This document shows, one piece after another, positions 45,087 through 54,744 of a stretch of DNA of 64,000 nt. The notes under the pieces were generated by a model, which saw only the letters and a list, made by a program, of their open reading frames with translations, searched no databases and was not told the origin of the DNA. Source of the DNA: Gammaproteobacteria bacterium (GTDB lineage: Bacteria; Pseudomonadota; Gammaproteobacteria; Pseudomonadales; Halieaceae); assembly GCA_030427085.1 (NCBI GenBank), contig JAUHXH010000002.1, forward strand, positions 558,001 to 622,000, given 5' to 3'. The position numbers and the translations under genes were made by a program. Every line of letters begins with the position of its first letter. Positions within the stretch are counted from its first letter, which is position 1.

Positions 45087-46262
45087 TTACTTCCTGGGTA
45101 AATAGCGCTCGAAGTGGGCGATCGCGTTGGTGCCCATGACCTGGAAGATATGATCCTCGGGCAGACCCTGGCGCAGCATTTCATCGGTGAGCACTGACAT
45201 TTCTGAAACATCGAAGGGGGCGGCAATGGTGCCGTCGAAATCAGAACCCAGGGCGATGTGGCGGGCGCCCACCAGTTCTATCCCGTAGCGAATGGCGCTG
45301 ACAATACCGGCGGGGCTCGGGTCGCAGACCGCGGCGTCCCAGAAGCCCACGCCGATCAGGCCATCGGCCTTGGCGATGGCGAGCAGGGTTTCGTCGGAAA
45401 GGTTGCGGGGGGTGTCGCAGTGGCCCTTGAACCCGGTGTGACTGACAATCACGCCGCGTACGCCCATCTCCAGCACGTCGTGAACCACCTGTTCAGAGGA
45501 GTGGGCCAGGTCGATGATCATGTCGAGCCGATCCATGGTCCGGACCACCTCACGACCGAATTCGGTCAGGCCCTCGCCCGAAACCCCGTGCAGGGAACCA
45601 CCCAGTTCATTGTCGAAAAAATGCTGGAGACCCATCACCCGTAGTCCGTCGCCGTAGAAGCGATGCAGGGTTTTGAGGCTACCGTCGATGGCGTGGCCGC
45701 CTTCGGTACCCAGCACCGCGGCAATCAACTGGGCGCCCTGGCGGCGCTGGTTGATCACGGCGCGCAACTGCGGTCCGGAGGTGATGATTTCCAGAGTGTG
45801 CGGTGCCCGGTTGGCCAATTCGCGCATCTGCCGAATCTGGTGCGCGGCGCGATCGGTGTTGCTCACCAGGGTGGAAATGGGCCAGCCCTGAATAGCCGCC
45901 AGCAGGGTGATGTTGTCACCGCCACCGGCGGCGTTGCGCTCGTAATTCTGCCCTCGGGGCGATTCAGTGACGGAGGTGAACACCTGCAGGTAAATGTTGC
46001 CTTCCAGCATACGCGGGATGTCCACGTGCCCGTAATCACTGCGCTCCAGCAGGTCGCGATTCCACAGGCTGCTGTCGGCGTGCAGGTCGGCCACCAGCAG
46101 GCGCTCGTGCATGGCGCGCCCTTCCTCGGAAATGACGTAGGGCTCATGGGGAATCACGGTGTTCAGGCCGCGTTCTACACGCGCGGGGCCGAGCACGCGC
46201 ACCACGGTCCAGAACAGGGCGACCACCAGGAACAGAGCGAAAACCTTGCGAGCGGTAAACAT
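45087..46262 (-). CDS. M19-family membrane dipeptidase
   Basis: A 391-residue zinc dipeptidase of the renal dipeptidase family. An N-terminal membrane anchor (FALFLVVALFWTVVRVLG) suggests exposure to the periplasm. Metal-site motifs: DLHADSSLW, TEGGHAIDG, IDLAHSSEQ, VSHTGFKG and GSDFDGT, which supply the His, Asp and Glu ligands of the binuclear site. The family hydrolyses dipeptides, including some D-amino-acid and beta-lactam substrates. No operon partner is evident; the next gene upstream, dinB, ends 51 bases away. Confidence 0.9.
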   Translation of the reverse strand: MFTARKVFALFLVVALFWTVVRVLGPARVERGLNTVIPHEPYVISEEGRAMHERLLVADLHADSSLWNRDLLERSDYGHVDIPRMLEGNIYLQVFTSVTESPRGQNYERNAAGGGDNITLLAAIQGWPISTLVSNTDRAAHQIRQMRELANRAPHTLEIITSGPQLRAVINQRRQGAQLIAAVLGTEGGHAIDGSLKTLHRFYGDGLRVMGLQHFFDNELGGSLHGVSGEGLTEFGREVVRTMDRLDMIIDLAHSSEQVVHDVLEMGVRGVIVSHTGFKGHCDTPRNLSDETLLAIAKADGLIGVGFWDAAVCDPSPAGIVSAIRYGIELVGARHIALGSDFDGTIAAPFDVSEMSVLTDEMLRQGLPEDHIFQVMGTNAIAHFERYLPRK

Positions 46263-46313
46263 GGCAAATCCTTATGCTGTTATGTCGGCATTTTGTAGTG
46301 CATGAAAGCAGAG

Positions 46314-47366
46314 CTAATTAAACAGGGTTATCTGCTGCGCGGGTAGGGCATCCCTGAATCTCACGCCCACGCCAAGCAAGCGCACCGGCAGTTCTCTACG
46401 AGCCAGACCAGTCTCCAACAGTTGGCCCAGGGTTTCCAGATCAGCGGTGCTGTCATGGCGTTCAACGGTGGTCTGGGTGAAGTCACGAAACTTGATTTTG
46501 ACGAAGGCCTTGGTGGGTTGATAGCTGTCGTCGAGTTTGGCGAGCCGCCGTTCCAGCTCCTCTTGTAGTGCCGGCAATTGATCGCGACAGGCCTCCAGGC
46601 CAACCAGGTCCTGGGCGTAGGTGCTCTCCACACTCATCGACTTGCGCCGCCGGGTGGGTTTAACCGGGCGCTCATCGTGGCCCTGCGCCAGTTCGTGCAG
46701 GCGCTTGCCGAAGCGTCCAAAACGCTCGGTGAGCTCAAACACGGTGAAACGGCGCAGGTCACCGCAGGTCTGGATGCCGTGGCGCTGTAAACGTCCCGCT
46801 GTCACTTTACCCACGCCGAAGATCTTGTTCACCGGTAGTTCGCGCACGAAGGCATCGACCTGCTCCGGGGGCACCACGCACAGGCCGTCCGGTTTGTGCC
46901 AGTCACTGGCCACCTTGGCGAGAAATTTGTTGGGTGCGACGCCGGCTGAAACGGTGATGTTGAGCGATGCTTTCACCCGCGCCCGGATTTCCTCGGCAAT
47001 CAGGGTGGCGGAGCCCTGGCAGCGGTTGCAGTCGCTAACGTCGAGGAAGGCCTCGTCCAGCGACAGTGGCTCCACCAAGTCGGTGTAGTCGAGAAATATC
47101 TCGCGCATGGTGGCAGAGGCCGCGCGGTAAACATCGAAACGCGCCTTCACCATTACCAGGTTCGGGCATTTGCGTTTGGCCGTTGCCGTGGGCATGGCCG
47201 AGCGCACGCCGAATTCCCGCGCCTTGTAGTTACAGGTGGCGATCACGCCGCGGCGGTCGGAGGCGCCCCCGACAGCGATGGGCAGGTGCGCGAGCGCCGG
47301 GTTGTCGCGCATCTCGATGGCGGCGTAAAAACAGTCGGCGTCGATGTGGATGATTTTGCGGGTCAT
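46314..47366 (-). CDS. dinB: DNA polymerase IV
   Basis: A 350-residue Y-family translesion polymerase. Catalytic blocks are IIHIDADCFYAAIEMRDNP (first acidic residues), SLDEAFLDVS (second acidic pair) and GVAPNKFLAKVASDW. The helix-hairpin-helix region is around VGKVTAGRLQRHGI, and the little-finger domain fills the C-terminal third. The ATG at 47366 gives the standard MTRKIIHIDADCF start; the frame stays open to 47531 but past the canonical N-terminus. No LexA box was recognised upstream. Confidence 0.94.
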   Translation of the reverse strand: MTRKIIHIDADCFYAAIEMRDNPALAHLPIAVGGASDRRGVIATCNYKAREFGVRSAMPTATAKRKCPNLVMVKARFDVYRAASATMREIFLDYTDLVEPLSLDEAFLDVSDCNRCQGSATLIAEEIRARVKASLNITVSAGVAPNKFLAKVASDWHKPDGLCVVPPEQVDAFVRELPVNKIFGVGKVTAGRLQRHGIQTCGDLRRFTVFELTERFGRFGKRLHELAQGHDERPVKPTRRRKSMSVESTYAQDLVGLEACRDQLPALQEELERRLAKLDDSYQPTKAFVKIKFRDFTQTTVERHDSTADLETLGQLLETGLARRELPVRLLGVGVRFRDALPAQQITLFN

Positions 47367-47430
47367 GGCGGCAGTGTGGTGGCTGCCGCCATTGTAGGGG
47401 AAGGGGGCTGCGCGGGGCAGCCCTGAATGG

Positions 47431-48939
47431 TTAAGCCTGCAGGTCCGCAGGCAACAGGTCTTCGGGCAGGTTTTGATAGCACACCGGCCGCAGGAAGCGA
47501 CGGATTGCCATGGAGCCCACCGAAGTGGCACCGAAGTTGGTGGAGGCCGGGTAGGGGCCGCCGTGGACCATGGTGTCGCTCACTTCCACGCCAGTGGGGA
47601 AGCCGTTGGCGAGTACGCGTCCCGCTTTGCGCTCCAGCAGGGGCAGCAGTTCGCGCGCTGTCTCGTGGTCGCCCGCATCCAGGTGCAGGGTGCAGGTGAG
47701 CTGACCTTCCAGGGCACCGGCAACGTCCAGCATTTGCGCCACATCCTTCACCGTTACCACCAGGCCGACCGGGCCGAATACTTCCTCGGCGAGGGCTTTC
47801 TGCGCCAGCCATTGATCGGCGGTAGTGACAAACAGGCCGGGGGTGGCCTGGCGATCGCCATAGCTGCTGCTGACCTTTTCCTCCAGGCCGTCGGTGTGGC
47901 GGAAAGCTTCCACGCCTTTGCCGTAGGCGGCGTTGATGCCGTCGGTGAGCATGGTCTGTGAGCCCACGTCGGCCAGGCCCGCGCTGGCGGCGGCAACAAA
48001 GGTTTCACAGTCAGCGCCTTCGATGACCACGGCAATACCGGGGTTGGTGCAGAACTGGCCGCAGCCCATGCTCAGTGAGCCGGCCCAGCCTTTACCCAGT
48101 TCCTCGGCTCGGGCCGACATCGCTTCCGGCAGCAGGAACATGGGGTTCACGGAACCCAGTTCGCCGAAGAAGGGAATCGGCTCGGGGCGCTGGGCACACA
48201 GGTCGAACAGGGCGCGCCCGCCGCCCAGGCTGCCGGTAAAGCCCACGGCTTTGATCAGCGGGTGTTGCACCACGGCGGCGCCCACGGCTCTCTCGCCACC
48301 CTGGATGAAGGCGAACACACCGGGGTGGAGATTGCAGGCCTTGATGGCGGCATCAACCGCCTGGGCAACCAGTTCGCCGGTGCCGGGGTGGGCGGTGTGG
48401 CTTTTTACCACTACCGGGCAGCCGGCAGCCAATGCCGACGCGGTGTCACCGCCCGCGGCAGAAAAGGCCAGCGGAAAGTTGGACGCGCCGAATACTGCAA
48501 CCGGACCGATGGGGCGTTGCATCAGGCGCAGGTCAGGGCGCGGCAGAGGCTCGCGATCGGGCAGGGCGCCGTCGTGACGACGATCCAGGTAGTCCCCGGC
48601 TTCAATATGTCGGGCGAACATGCGCAACTGACCTACGGTACGGCCTCGCTCACCCATCAGGCGCGCTTCGGGCAAGCCGCTCTCTTCACTGCCGATCTGG
48701 GTGATGGCGTCAGCGCGGGCCTCGATTTCGTCGGCGATCCGGTCCAGGAACGCGGCGCGTTCGGCACGGGTGGTCTGGCTGTAGCTGGCGAAGGCAGCTT
48801 CGGCGGCCTGTGCCGCCTGGTCAACCAGTTCGGGGGTGCCGGTAGAGAAGGTGTGGGCCTCGCCGTGCGCCGGGCTGGAAGTAAAGGTGGGCTCGGTGGT
48901 GAGCCATTCACCATTGATCAAGTGTTTGCCTGTCAGCAT
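47431..48939 (-). CDS. 2,5-dioxovalerate (alpha-ketoglutarate semialdehyde) dehydrogenase
   Basis: A 502-residue aldehyde dehydrogenase. The opening GKHLINGEWL, the GNFPLAFS-type block (ASNFPLAFSAAGGDTASALAAG), the Glu in FFGELGSVNP and the nucleophile Cys in GQFCTNPGI match the 2,5-dioxovalerate dehydrogenase branch. These oxidise 2-oxoglutarate semialdehyde to 2-oxoglutarate, the last step of non-phosphorylating L-arabinose, D-xylose or hexarate routes. The ATG at 48939 follows AGGAG; the frame is open to 49110 but past the terminator and into the next gene. Placed beside arabinan genes, it most likely completes L-arabinose oxidation; the other pathway enzymes are not in the window. Confidence 0.9.
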   Translation of the reverse strand: MLTGKHLINGEWLTTEPTFTSSPAHGEAHTFSTGTPELVDQAAQAAEAAFASYSQTTRAERAAFLDRIADEIEARADAITQIGSEESGLPEARLMGERGRTVGQLRMFARHIEAGDYLDRRHDGALPDREPLPRPDLRLMQRPIGPVAVFGASNFPLAFSAAGGDTASALAAGCPVVVKSHTAHPGTGELVAQAVDAAIKACNLHPGVFAFIQGGERAVGAAVVQHPLIKAVGFTGSLGGGRALFDLCAQRPEPIPFFGELGSVNPMFLLPEAMSARAEELGKGWAGSLSMGCGQFCTNPGIAVVIEGADCETFVAAASAGLADVGSQTMLTDGINAAYGKGVEAFRHTDGLEEKVSSSYGDRQATPGLFVTTADQWLAQKALAEEVFGPVGLVVTVKDVAQMLDVAGALEGQLTCTLHLDAGDHETARELLPLLERKAGRVLANGFPTGVEVSDTMVHGGPYPASTNFGATSVGSMAIRRFLRPVCYQNLPEDLLPADLQA

Positions 48940-48963
48940 GTGTGTACTCCTGGTTGGTGCTAA

Positions 48964-48999
48964 GAAAAAATACGGGCGCCGCCGCCTGGCGGCAGCGCC
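48964..48999 (-). terminator. Terminator of the GH43-LamG lipoprotein gene
   Basis: A 12-base GC-rich inverted repeat (48975-48986 with 48988-48999) with one G-U pair. On the minus strand it is followed by TATTTTTTCTT. It lies 9 bases after the large GH43 gene and upstream of the dehydrogenase start, so the dehydrogenase may need its own promoter or read-through. Confidence 0.75.
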
Positions 49000-49007
49000 G
49001 GTGAATG

Positions 49008-52000
49008 TCAGTTGCGTTCCTGTTCGAACAGGCTGTTGACCTCGGAGGCGGTCAGCGCTTCGCGGTAGAACTTCAACTCGTCGATGCGGCCCTGGTAGGC
49101 GGGATCCCAATGATTAACCCCGATCCAGAAGCGCGCCCCGGACTGACCCGAGAATACATCCGGGAAGTTACTGCCATTGAAGCGCTCCTCGCCGTTGATG
49201 TAGACGCGCAGGGTACCGTTATTGTGCACCGCAGCAAAGTGCGACCACTGGCCGGTGGGGATGCGCATATCGGTCAGGGCGTCAAACCACGCCGTGCCGG
49301 ACCACAACATGGTCGATCCGGTTGGGCTCAGGCCACCTGGCACCACACTGACCCAACTGTCGCAGCCCTCGGCGCCAACGTCGCAATTGGGGCCACCAAA
49401 CAGCGCAGTGGTGTAGGCGGAGAGCGCGTCGGGATTGAGCCACAGGCTGAAACTGTAGACGCTGCCGTCGACCAGACCGCTGTCCAGCGCCACCCCGGTA
49501 TTACCGTCCAGTTGCAGGGCCTGCCCGGCGATGCCGGCGCTGTACATGGGGTTGCCGCCCGCGGCGCTGATGGTAGCGCCGGTGGCCATGCCCGCATTGA
49601 ACTGCCCGCGGGTGTCATCGAGGTTGTCCTCAAAGCCAAAGTGGGCAACTGCCTGCGGCAGCCCCAGTCCGGCGATGGTGACTGGGAACTCGCGCTGGGC
49701 GCTTTGGCCACCCAGCGTTACGGTAGCCGTGAGGGTGGCCTCCACCCCGGCTGAGCCTTCCGCCGGGCGCGTAACACGGCCGGTACTGCCATCGATGGCG
49801 ATGCTGTTGCTGTCCGAGGATTTCCACGTGACCACGGCACCGAAGGCACCGCTGCCCGGCAGGGTGAGGTCTTCCTTCACCGAAGTCAGGTCGCCCAGGT
49901 CGATGAGATCCACGGCGATGTCGAGCAAGTCGTCGGTGGAGGACTGCGCCACGTCCAGGGCATACATCTCCTCGGCCTGCAGGGCGGCATCGTAGATTTT
50001 CAGCTCGTCAATCATCGCGTTCAGCGGCAGGTCCCAGTAGTTCACACCGAGGCCGAACACGCCGGTGTTGGCACTGAAGAAGTCGCTCAGGTTGGCGCCG
50101 CTGAAGCGCTCCTCGCCGTTGATGAACACGCGCACCAGACCCTGGTCTACGGAGAAGCCAACATGGGTCCAGGTGTTCTCCGGAATCAACGTACCCGTCA
50201 GGCCATCGAACCAGGGGTCGCTGCCGCTCCACAGCATGGTGTTGCCGTCCCAGCCCTGGGGCACCAGGCTGAGCCACTGATTGGAGAAGGGGTCGGCGTC
50301 TTCCTGTTGCTCGTTGATGGCGGCGAAGAAGGCGGTACTAAACTGGGTGTGCATCTGCGGGTTGATCCAGAATGACACCGAGTACTCGTAGTTGTTGATC
50401 AGGCCTTCGGGCAGGCGGATGCCACCGCTACCGTCCAGTGCAACGGCTTGTTGAGTCTGGCCGGGGGTGAACATCGGGGCGCCGTTGCCCACGTCCCAGA
50501 TGCGCTCGCCGGTGGTTCGCGCCGCGGGGAAATTGCCCAGAGCATCTTCCAGATCGCCGTCGAAGGGCCAATAGGCCACGCGGTTGAAGTCGGCACGCTG
50601 GGCGACTTCGATGTCGTAATAGGCGGTGTGGGTGTTGTCGCCGAGTTGCATCTCGGCGCTCAGGGTCACCGTCTGGTTGCCGGCACCGGGTGCCGGGCGG
50701 GTGACCTGGCCGCTGGGGCTGATCACGCTGCTGTCGGAACTTTGCCACTGAATGCTTGCACCTTGTGAGCCCTGCAGGGGCAAGTCCAGGCTCGCGCCAG
50801 AGAACTCACTGGGCAGGTCGATGGCAGCGGCGATGGCCTCCAGTACCTCAGCGTCACTGCGGGCTTCGAGTTGGCTACCCCAGATGCTGGCGCCCTCGGC
50901 TGACAGGGCGGAAAAAACCGGGGTGAGGCTTTCTGCAGCGGCATCCCATTGCCACATGATCACGCCCTGATAGTCGGTGCCGTCCAGCGTCAGCATGATG
51001 TCGCGGCCCGTTTCCGGATCGACTTCGAAGCTGCCTTCACGGGCGCCGGTAACGCTGCCGTCTTCGTTCAAACGCAGTGTCGCGCTCTGGTGGGGCTGCG
51101 TGTTGATGTCCTTGCCGTGGTCGACGAAGCGATAGTTACCCACCGCGTCGTCACTGCCCACGATGTTGTCGCCGTCCAACTGTGCGTAGCGCTGTGGCGA
51201 GGCCACCAGCCAGTCGTCGCTGTTCAGGAATAACTCGTGAACGCGAATGGCGTGAGCTTCACCGCGATTGGGGAAGCGGGTGTGGGTGATTAGCAGATGG
51301 CGGCCGGTGTCGGCGTCGTAGTAGGCGGAGTTGTGCCCCGGAGCCATGTAGCCGTAGCCCATGCTCGGGTCGCCCGGCAGCGTGGTGAACTCGAAACCGC
51401 CCATGAGTTTTACACCGTAGGACGCGATACCGTTCCAGTTGCCGCGGGCCAGGGTCATGTCGTTGCCCGCGGCGTCCAGGTAGGGGCCGTCGGGATTGCG
51501 TGAGCGTGAGATGCGAATGTTGTAACCATCATTGGCCGCGAAGCCACCGAAGGAGGTGAACAGGTAGTAATAGTCGCTCTCGGGGCTGTGAAAAATATAG
51601 GGGCCTTCAATGGCGCTGTGGTCGCCGCCGGCCAGGTGTTTGCCGAAGCCCTGGTCGGGTAGCGGCATGCCGGTGGTTTCGTCCATTGCCAGAATAAAAA
51701 TACCGCCGGAGTAGGAGCCATACACCATCCACAACTTCCCGTCCTTGTCGTAGAAGGCGTCAGGGTCGATCACGTTGGGGTGAATGGTGGGGTCGAAGCT
51801 GGTGATATCGCCCACGCCAAAACCGTTGGCGATTTCGGCGTCCGTCTGTCCGGACCAGAGGAAGATGCCCTGATTCTCGTAGGGGCCTTCGATGTCGTCC
51901 GCGCGAGCCACGCCGAGGTACGAGCGCGGAAAGTCACACAATCCGTCGTCGGCTGTGGCGCAGTGGTCGAAATAGAAATGCCAGCTGCCGTCGTTGAACT

Positions 52001-52421
52001 GGATGATGTCCGACGCCCACGAACCGGCGTGCCCGCCCACGTAATCCAGGCCCTCGGCGATTTCGGTGGCGTAGGTGTTGAACAGGGGGTTGTTGTCGTT
52101 GACCTCGTTGGCCACCAGTTCCCAGGTGACGAAGTCTGCTGTGCGGGCCATGGCCAGATGGGAACCGATCACGTAGTAGTTACCCTCTCCGTCTGCAACT
52201 ACAGAAGGATCGTGCACGCCGATGTCATTGTACTGGGGGCTGGCTACCAGTGTGGGCATGGCCGGTGCGGCCACGGTTGGCTCACTGGGTGTTTCCGCCG
52301 GTGGGTCGCTGGGGGTAGTTGGGATGGAGGGCGCAGAGTCGCTGCCACCACCGCCCCCGCCACAAGCGGCAATAAGGCCTGCCAGGCCGACGAAGGAGAT
52401 TGTTTTTATTGTCAGGTTCAC
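49008..52421 (-). CDS. Large GH43 arabinanase-like lipoprotein with two Ig-LamG repeats
   Basis: An 1137-residue surface lipoprotein. The signal peptide ends LIAAC with lipidated Cys20, then a Gly/Pro/Ser/Thr linker to about residue 55. A GH43 five-bladed propeller follows (about 60-400): base Asp71 in GVHDPSV, Asp in NVIDPDAFYD, acid Glu in AIEGPYI, and APGHNS. A beta-barrel C-terminal module occupies about 400-510, as in bacterial endo-arabinanases. Then a bacterial Ig-like plus LamG unit occurs twice (about 515-815 and 820-1135): compare SSDSSVISPSGQVTRPA with SSDSNSIAIDGSTGRVTRPA. The LamG units probably bind arabinan. Start is GTG at 52421. Divergent from the GntR-type regulator. Confidence 0.9.
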   Translation of the reverse strand: MNLTIKTISFVGLAGLIAACGGGGGGSDSAPSIPTTPSDPPAETPSEPTVAAPAMPTLVASPQYNDIGVHDPSVVADGEGNYYVIGSHLAMARTADFVTWELVANEVNDNNPLFNTYATEIAEGLDYVGGHAGSWASDIIQFNDGSWHFYFDHCATADDGLCDFPRSYLGVARADDIEGPYENQGIFLWSGQTDAEIANGFGVGDITSFDPTIHPNVIDPDAFYDKDGKLWMVYGSYSGGIFILAMDETTGMPLPDQGFGKHLAGGDHSAIEGPYIFHSPESDYYYLFTSFGGFAANDGYNIRISRSRNPDGPYLDAAGNDMTLARGNWNGIASYGVKLMGGFEFTTLPGDPSMGYGYMAPGHNSAYYDADTGRHLLITHTRFPNRGEAHAIRVHELFLNSDDWLVASPQRYAQLDGDNIVGSDDAVGNYRFVDHGKDINTQPHQSATLRLNEDGSVTGAREGSFEVDPETGRDIMLTLDGTDYQGVIMWQWDAAAESLTPVFSALSAEGASIWGSQLEARSDAEVLEAIAAAIDLPSEFSGASLDLPLQGSQGASIQWQSSDSSVISPSGQVTRPAPGAGNQTVTLSAEMQLGDNTHTAYYDIEVAQRADFNRVAYWPFDGDLEDALGNFPAARTTGERIWDVGNGAPMFTPGQTQQAVALDGSGGIRLPEGLINNYEYSVSFWINPQMHTQFSTAFFAAINEQQEDADPFSNQWLSLVPQGWDGNTMLWSGSDPWFDGLTGTLIPENTWTHVGFSVDQGLVRVFINGEERFSGANLSDFFSANTGVFGLGVNYWDLPLNAMIDELKIYDAALQAEEMYALDVAQSSTDDLLDIAVDLIDLGDLTSVKEDLTLPGSGAFGAVVTWKSSDSNSIAIDGSTGRVTRPAEGSAGVEATLTATVTLGGQSAQREFPVTIAGLGLPQAVAHFGFEDNLDDTRGQFNAGMATGATISAAGGNPMYSAGIAGQALQLDGNTGVALDSGLVDGSVYSFSLWLNPDALSAYTTALFGGPNCDVGAEGCDSWVSVVPGGLSPTGSTMLWSGTAWFDALTDMRIPTGQWSHFAAVHNNGTLRVYINGEERFNGSNFPDVFSGQSGARFWIGVNHWDPAYQGRIDELKFYREALTASEVNSLFEQERN

Positions 52422-52447
52422 AGCTATCGTCTCTCAATTTGCATTTA

Positions 52448-52468
52448 ATAATACAATAATACTATTAT
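52448..52468. promoter_or_regulatory. AT-rich operator candidate between GH43-LamG and regulator genes
   Basis: ATAATACAA (52448-52456) runs into ATAATACTATTAT (52456-52468), a 13-base perfect palindrome with a central C. ATAATACAA recurs at 59178-59186 in the other divergent promoter of the locus. Candidate site for the FadR/GntR regulator encoded next to it. Confidence 0.45.
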
Positions 52469-52555
52469 ATAAATTCCGGATTTGCTATATCCTCGCCGGA
52501 ATCGTTTGCGGCATAGTCGCGGCGTTGATCCGGGTTATTAAGGAGTGGCAACAGC

Positions 52556-53260
52556 GTGATCGGAACCAAGGCGAATTTGTCGTATCGACTGGCCCAGGAG
52601 TTGGGCAAGGCCATCGTCCGCGGGGACTTTAAACCGGGTGAACCATTCCCGACCGAGTCCGCACTGGGCGAGCGTTACGACATCAGTCGTACGGCGGTGC
52701 GCGAAGCGGTCAAGATCCTGACCGCCAAGGGCGTGATTTCCAGCAAGCCGCGACTGGGCATCCGGGTTATGCCGAAGGAACATTGGCACATCCTGGACCC
52801 GGACCTGCTGGCCTGGACGCTGGAGGGCGATCTCAATCGGCCGGTGTTGATTGAGTTCTTCCAATTGCGTGCGGCCATCGAGCCAGAGGCGGCGGCGCTG
52901 GCGGCCAGGCAGGGCGACGAAGTGGCCATGCTGGCCATGGCCGATGCCGTGGAGGCAATGCGCAATGCACCAGAGGGGTCGGAAGCGGGCTATCAGGCAG
53001 ACATCAATTTCCACACGGGATTGCTGTACGCCACCAAGAACCGCTTTTACATCCGCCTGCGTCATTTTGTGGGTTCTGCCCTGCAGGCCAGTGTGCGTTT
53101 CACCACGCCGGCCACGCGGGATCACGACAAAGTAGTGGACCAGCACGCGGGAGTGCTCAGCGCGATACGCGCCGGCAATCCCAACCTGGCCCGCAAGCGC
53201 TCCCGCGCCCTGATCGAACAGGCGCTGGAAATGATCGAGTCCGGTAAAGACGACGATTAA
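52556..53260 (+). CDS. FadR-subfamily GntR transcriptional regulator
   Basis: A 234-residue regulator. The winged helix is at about 8-75 (LAQELGKAIVRGDFKPGEPF, SRTAVREAVKILTAKGVISS) and an all-helical FCD ligand domain fills about 95-230 (ELRAAIEPEAAALAA, FHTGLLYATKN). FCD regulators of this type often sense sugar acids or their breakdown products. GTG start at 52556 after AAGGAG (12-base gap). Divergent from the GH43-LamG gene and upstream of the symporter, so it is the likely local regulator of arabinan genes; ligand perhaps an L-arabinose oxidation intermediate. Confidence 0.88.
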   Translation: MIGTKANLSYRLAQELGKAIVRGDFKPGEPFPTESALGERYDISRTAVREAVKILTAKGVISSKPRLGIRVMPKEHWHILDPDLLAWTLEGDLNRPVLIEFFQLRAAIEPEAAALAARQGDEVAMLAMADAVEAMRNAPEGSEAGYQADINFHTGLLYATKNRFYIRLRHFVGSALQASVRFTTPATRDHDKVVDQHAGVLSAIRAGNPNLARKRSRALIEQALEMIESGKDDD

Positions 53261-53346
53261 CGGCAAGATGCCGGAACAATAACAGGGTAGGTCGCGCGCT
53301 CGCAGTGTGGATGCTGGCCCGATCGCCAGTACCAGGACGATGCGCG

Positions 53347-54723
53347 ATGCAGACCCCTAAGCTCACGGTTTTCGAGAAAGTCGGCTACGGTGCCGGCGAC
53401 ATGGCAGTGAATGTGGTGATCTCCTCCATGTTCCTGATCGTGTCCTTCTTCTACACGGATATCTTTGGCCTCAAGCCGACTCACATGGGGGTGCTGTTTC
53501 TCGCGGCGCGCCTGGTCGATGCTGTTACCGACCCCCTGATGGGCATGATCACTGACCGGGTGCGCTTCCGCGGCGGCCGGTTCCGCCCCTGGTTCCTGTA
53601 TCTGGCGGTGCCCTTCGGCCTGTCGGTCTTCCTGATGTTCAGCACGCCGGACTGGGATTACAACGCCAAGCTGATCTGGGCCTACGCCACCTACATTCTG
53701 GTCACGCTGATGTTCACCGCCGTGACCATTCCCTACATTTCGTTAATTGGTGTTTTGACCGCCGACCCCCAGGAGCGGCTGTCGGCCAACGGCTACCGTT
53801 TGTTCTTCGCCAAGATTGCTGCCTTCCTGGTCACTATCGTGGTGCCGATCATGGCGGCGCGCTGGGGCGAAGATAACCTAGCCCAGGGTTATCAGATGGC
53901 GATGGGGCTGATGGCGCTGATGGCCACCGGCCTGTTCCTGTTTTGCTACGCCAGCACCACCGAGCGCGTGGAGCACGAAATAGAGCGCAAGCCCCTGCGA
54001 GAACAGTTCACGCTACTGCTGCAAAACGACCAGTGGCTGACGCTTTGTGGCGTGTGTTTCAGCGGCACGCTGGGTTATGTGATTCGGGCATCGGTGGCGG
54101 CCTATTACGCCACTTACTTCCTCGGGCTGGATGCCGAGGGCCTGTCGGCCTTTATGAGCACCGGCGTGGTGGCGGCCATTCTGGCGATGGTGGCTTCCAC
54201 CTGGATCACCAAACGTTACTGCAAAATTGCCCTGTTCCGTTGGAGCCAGTTGGCGGTGGGGGTGATCAGCCTGGCGCTGTATTTCCTGGTGACGCCGGGC
54301 GATGTGATGTTGGCCTTCGTGCTGTATTTCCTGCTGTCCTTCGTGGTGGACCTGCACGCACCGGTGTTCTGGTCGGCCATTGCCGAGGCGGTGGACTACG
54401 GCCATGTCAAAACCGGCAAGCGCGTTTCCGGCCTGGCCTTTGGCGGGATTTCCTTCTGCCAGAAAGCCGGCATGGGCGTGGCGGGTTTTCTGGTGGGTAT
54501 GCTGCTGGCTCACTTCCAGTATGAAGCTGGCGTGGAGCAGTCCGCCGCCACGCTCAATGGCATCGCTCTTATGCTCACGATTATTCCGGGCGCCTTCCAT
54601 GTGTTGATGGGCGGCCTGATGTTCCGCTACCGCATCACTGACAACTACTACGAAGCCATGACCCGCCCCGGCAGTACCGTGGCCCGTGGCCCCGAATACG
54701 TTACCGAAGCGCCGCAACCTTAA
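53347..54723 (+). CDS. GPH-family sugar:cation symporter
   Basis: A 458-residue inner-membrane transporter of the glycoside-pentoside-hexuronide family (MFS fold). It starts FEKVGYGAGDMAVNVVISSM, a typical GPH opening, with DRVRFRGGRFRPWFL in the first cytoplasmic loop and about twelve hydrophobic segments. It would import L-arabinose or short arabino-oligosaccharides with Na+ or H+. ATG at 53347 is chosen after AGGA; the frame is open to 53305. The GH43 gene follows 21 bases on, indicating an operon of transport and oligosaccharide cleavage. Confidence 0.9.
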   Translation: MQTPKLTVFEKVGYGAGDMAVNVVISSMFLIVSFFYTDIFGLKPTHMGVLFLAARLVDAVTDPLMGMITDRVRFRGGRFRPWFLYLAVPFGLSVFLMFSTPDWDYNAKLIWAYATYILVTLMFTAVTIPYISLIGVLTADPQERLSANGYRLFFAKIAAFLVTIVVPIMAARWGEDNLAQGYQMAMGLMALMATGLFLFCYASTTERVEHEIERKPLREQFTLLLQNDQWLTLCGVCFSGTLGYVIRASVAAYYATYFLGLDAEGLSAFMSTGVVAAILAMVASTWITKRYCKIALFRWSQLAVGVISLALYFLVTPGDVMLAFVLYFLLSFVVDLHAPVFWSAIAEAVDYGHVKTGKRVSGLAFGGISFCQKAGMGVAGFLVGMLLAHFQYEAGVEQSAATLNGIALMLTIIPGAFHVLMGGLMFRYRITDNYYEAMTRPGSTVARGPEYVTEAPQP

Positions 54724-54744
54724 TCAACCTTTGGCAGGTACACC

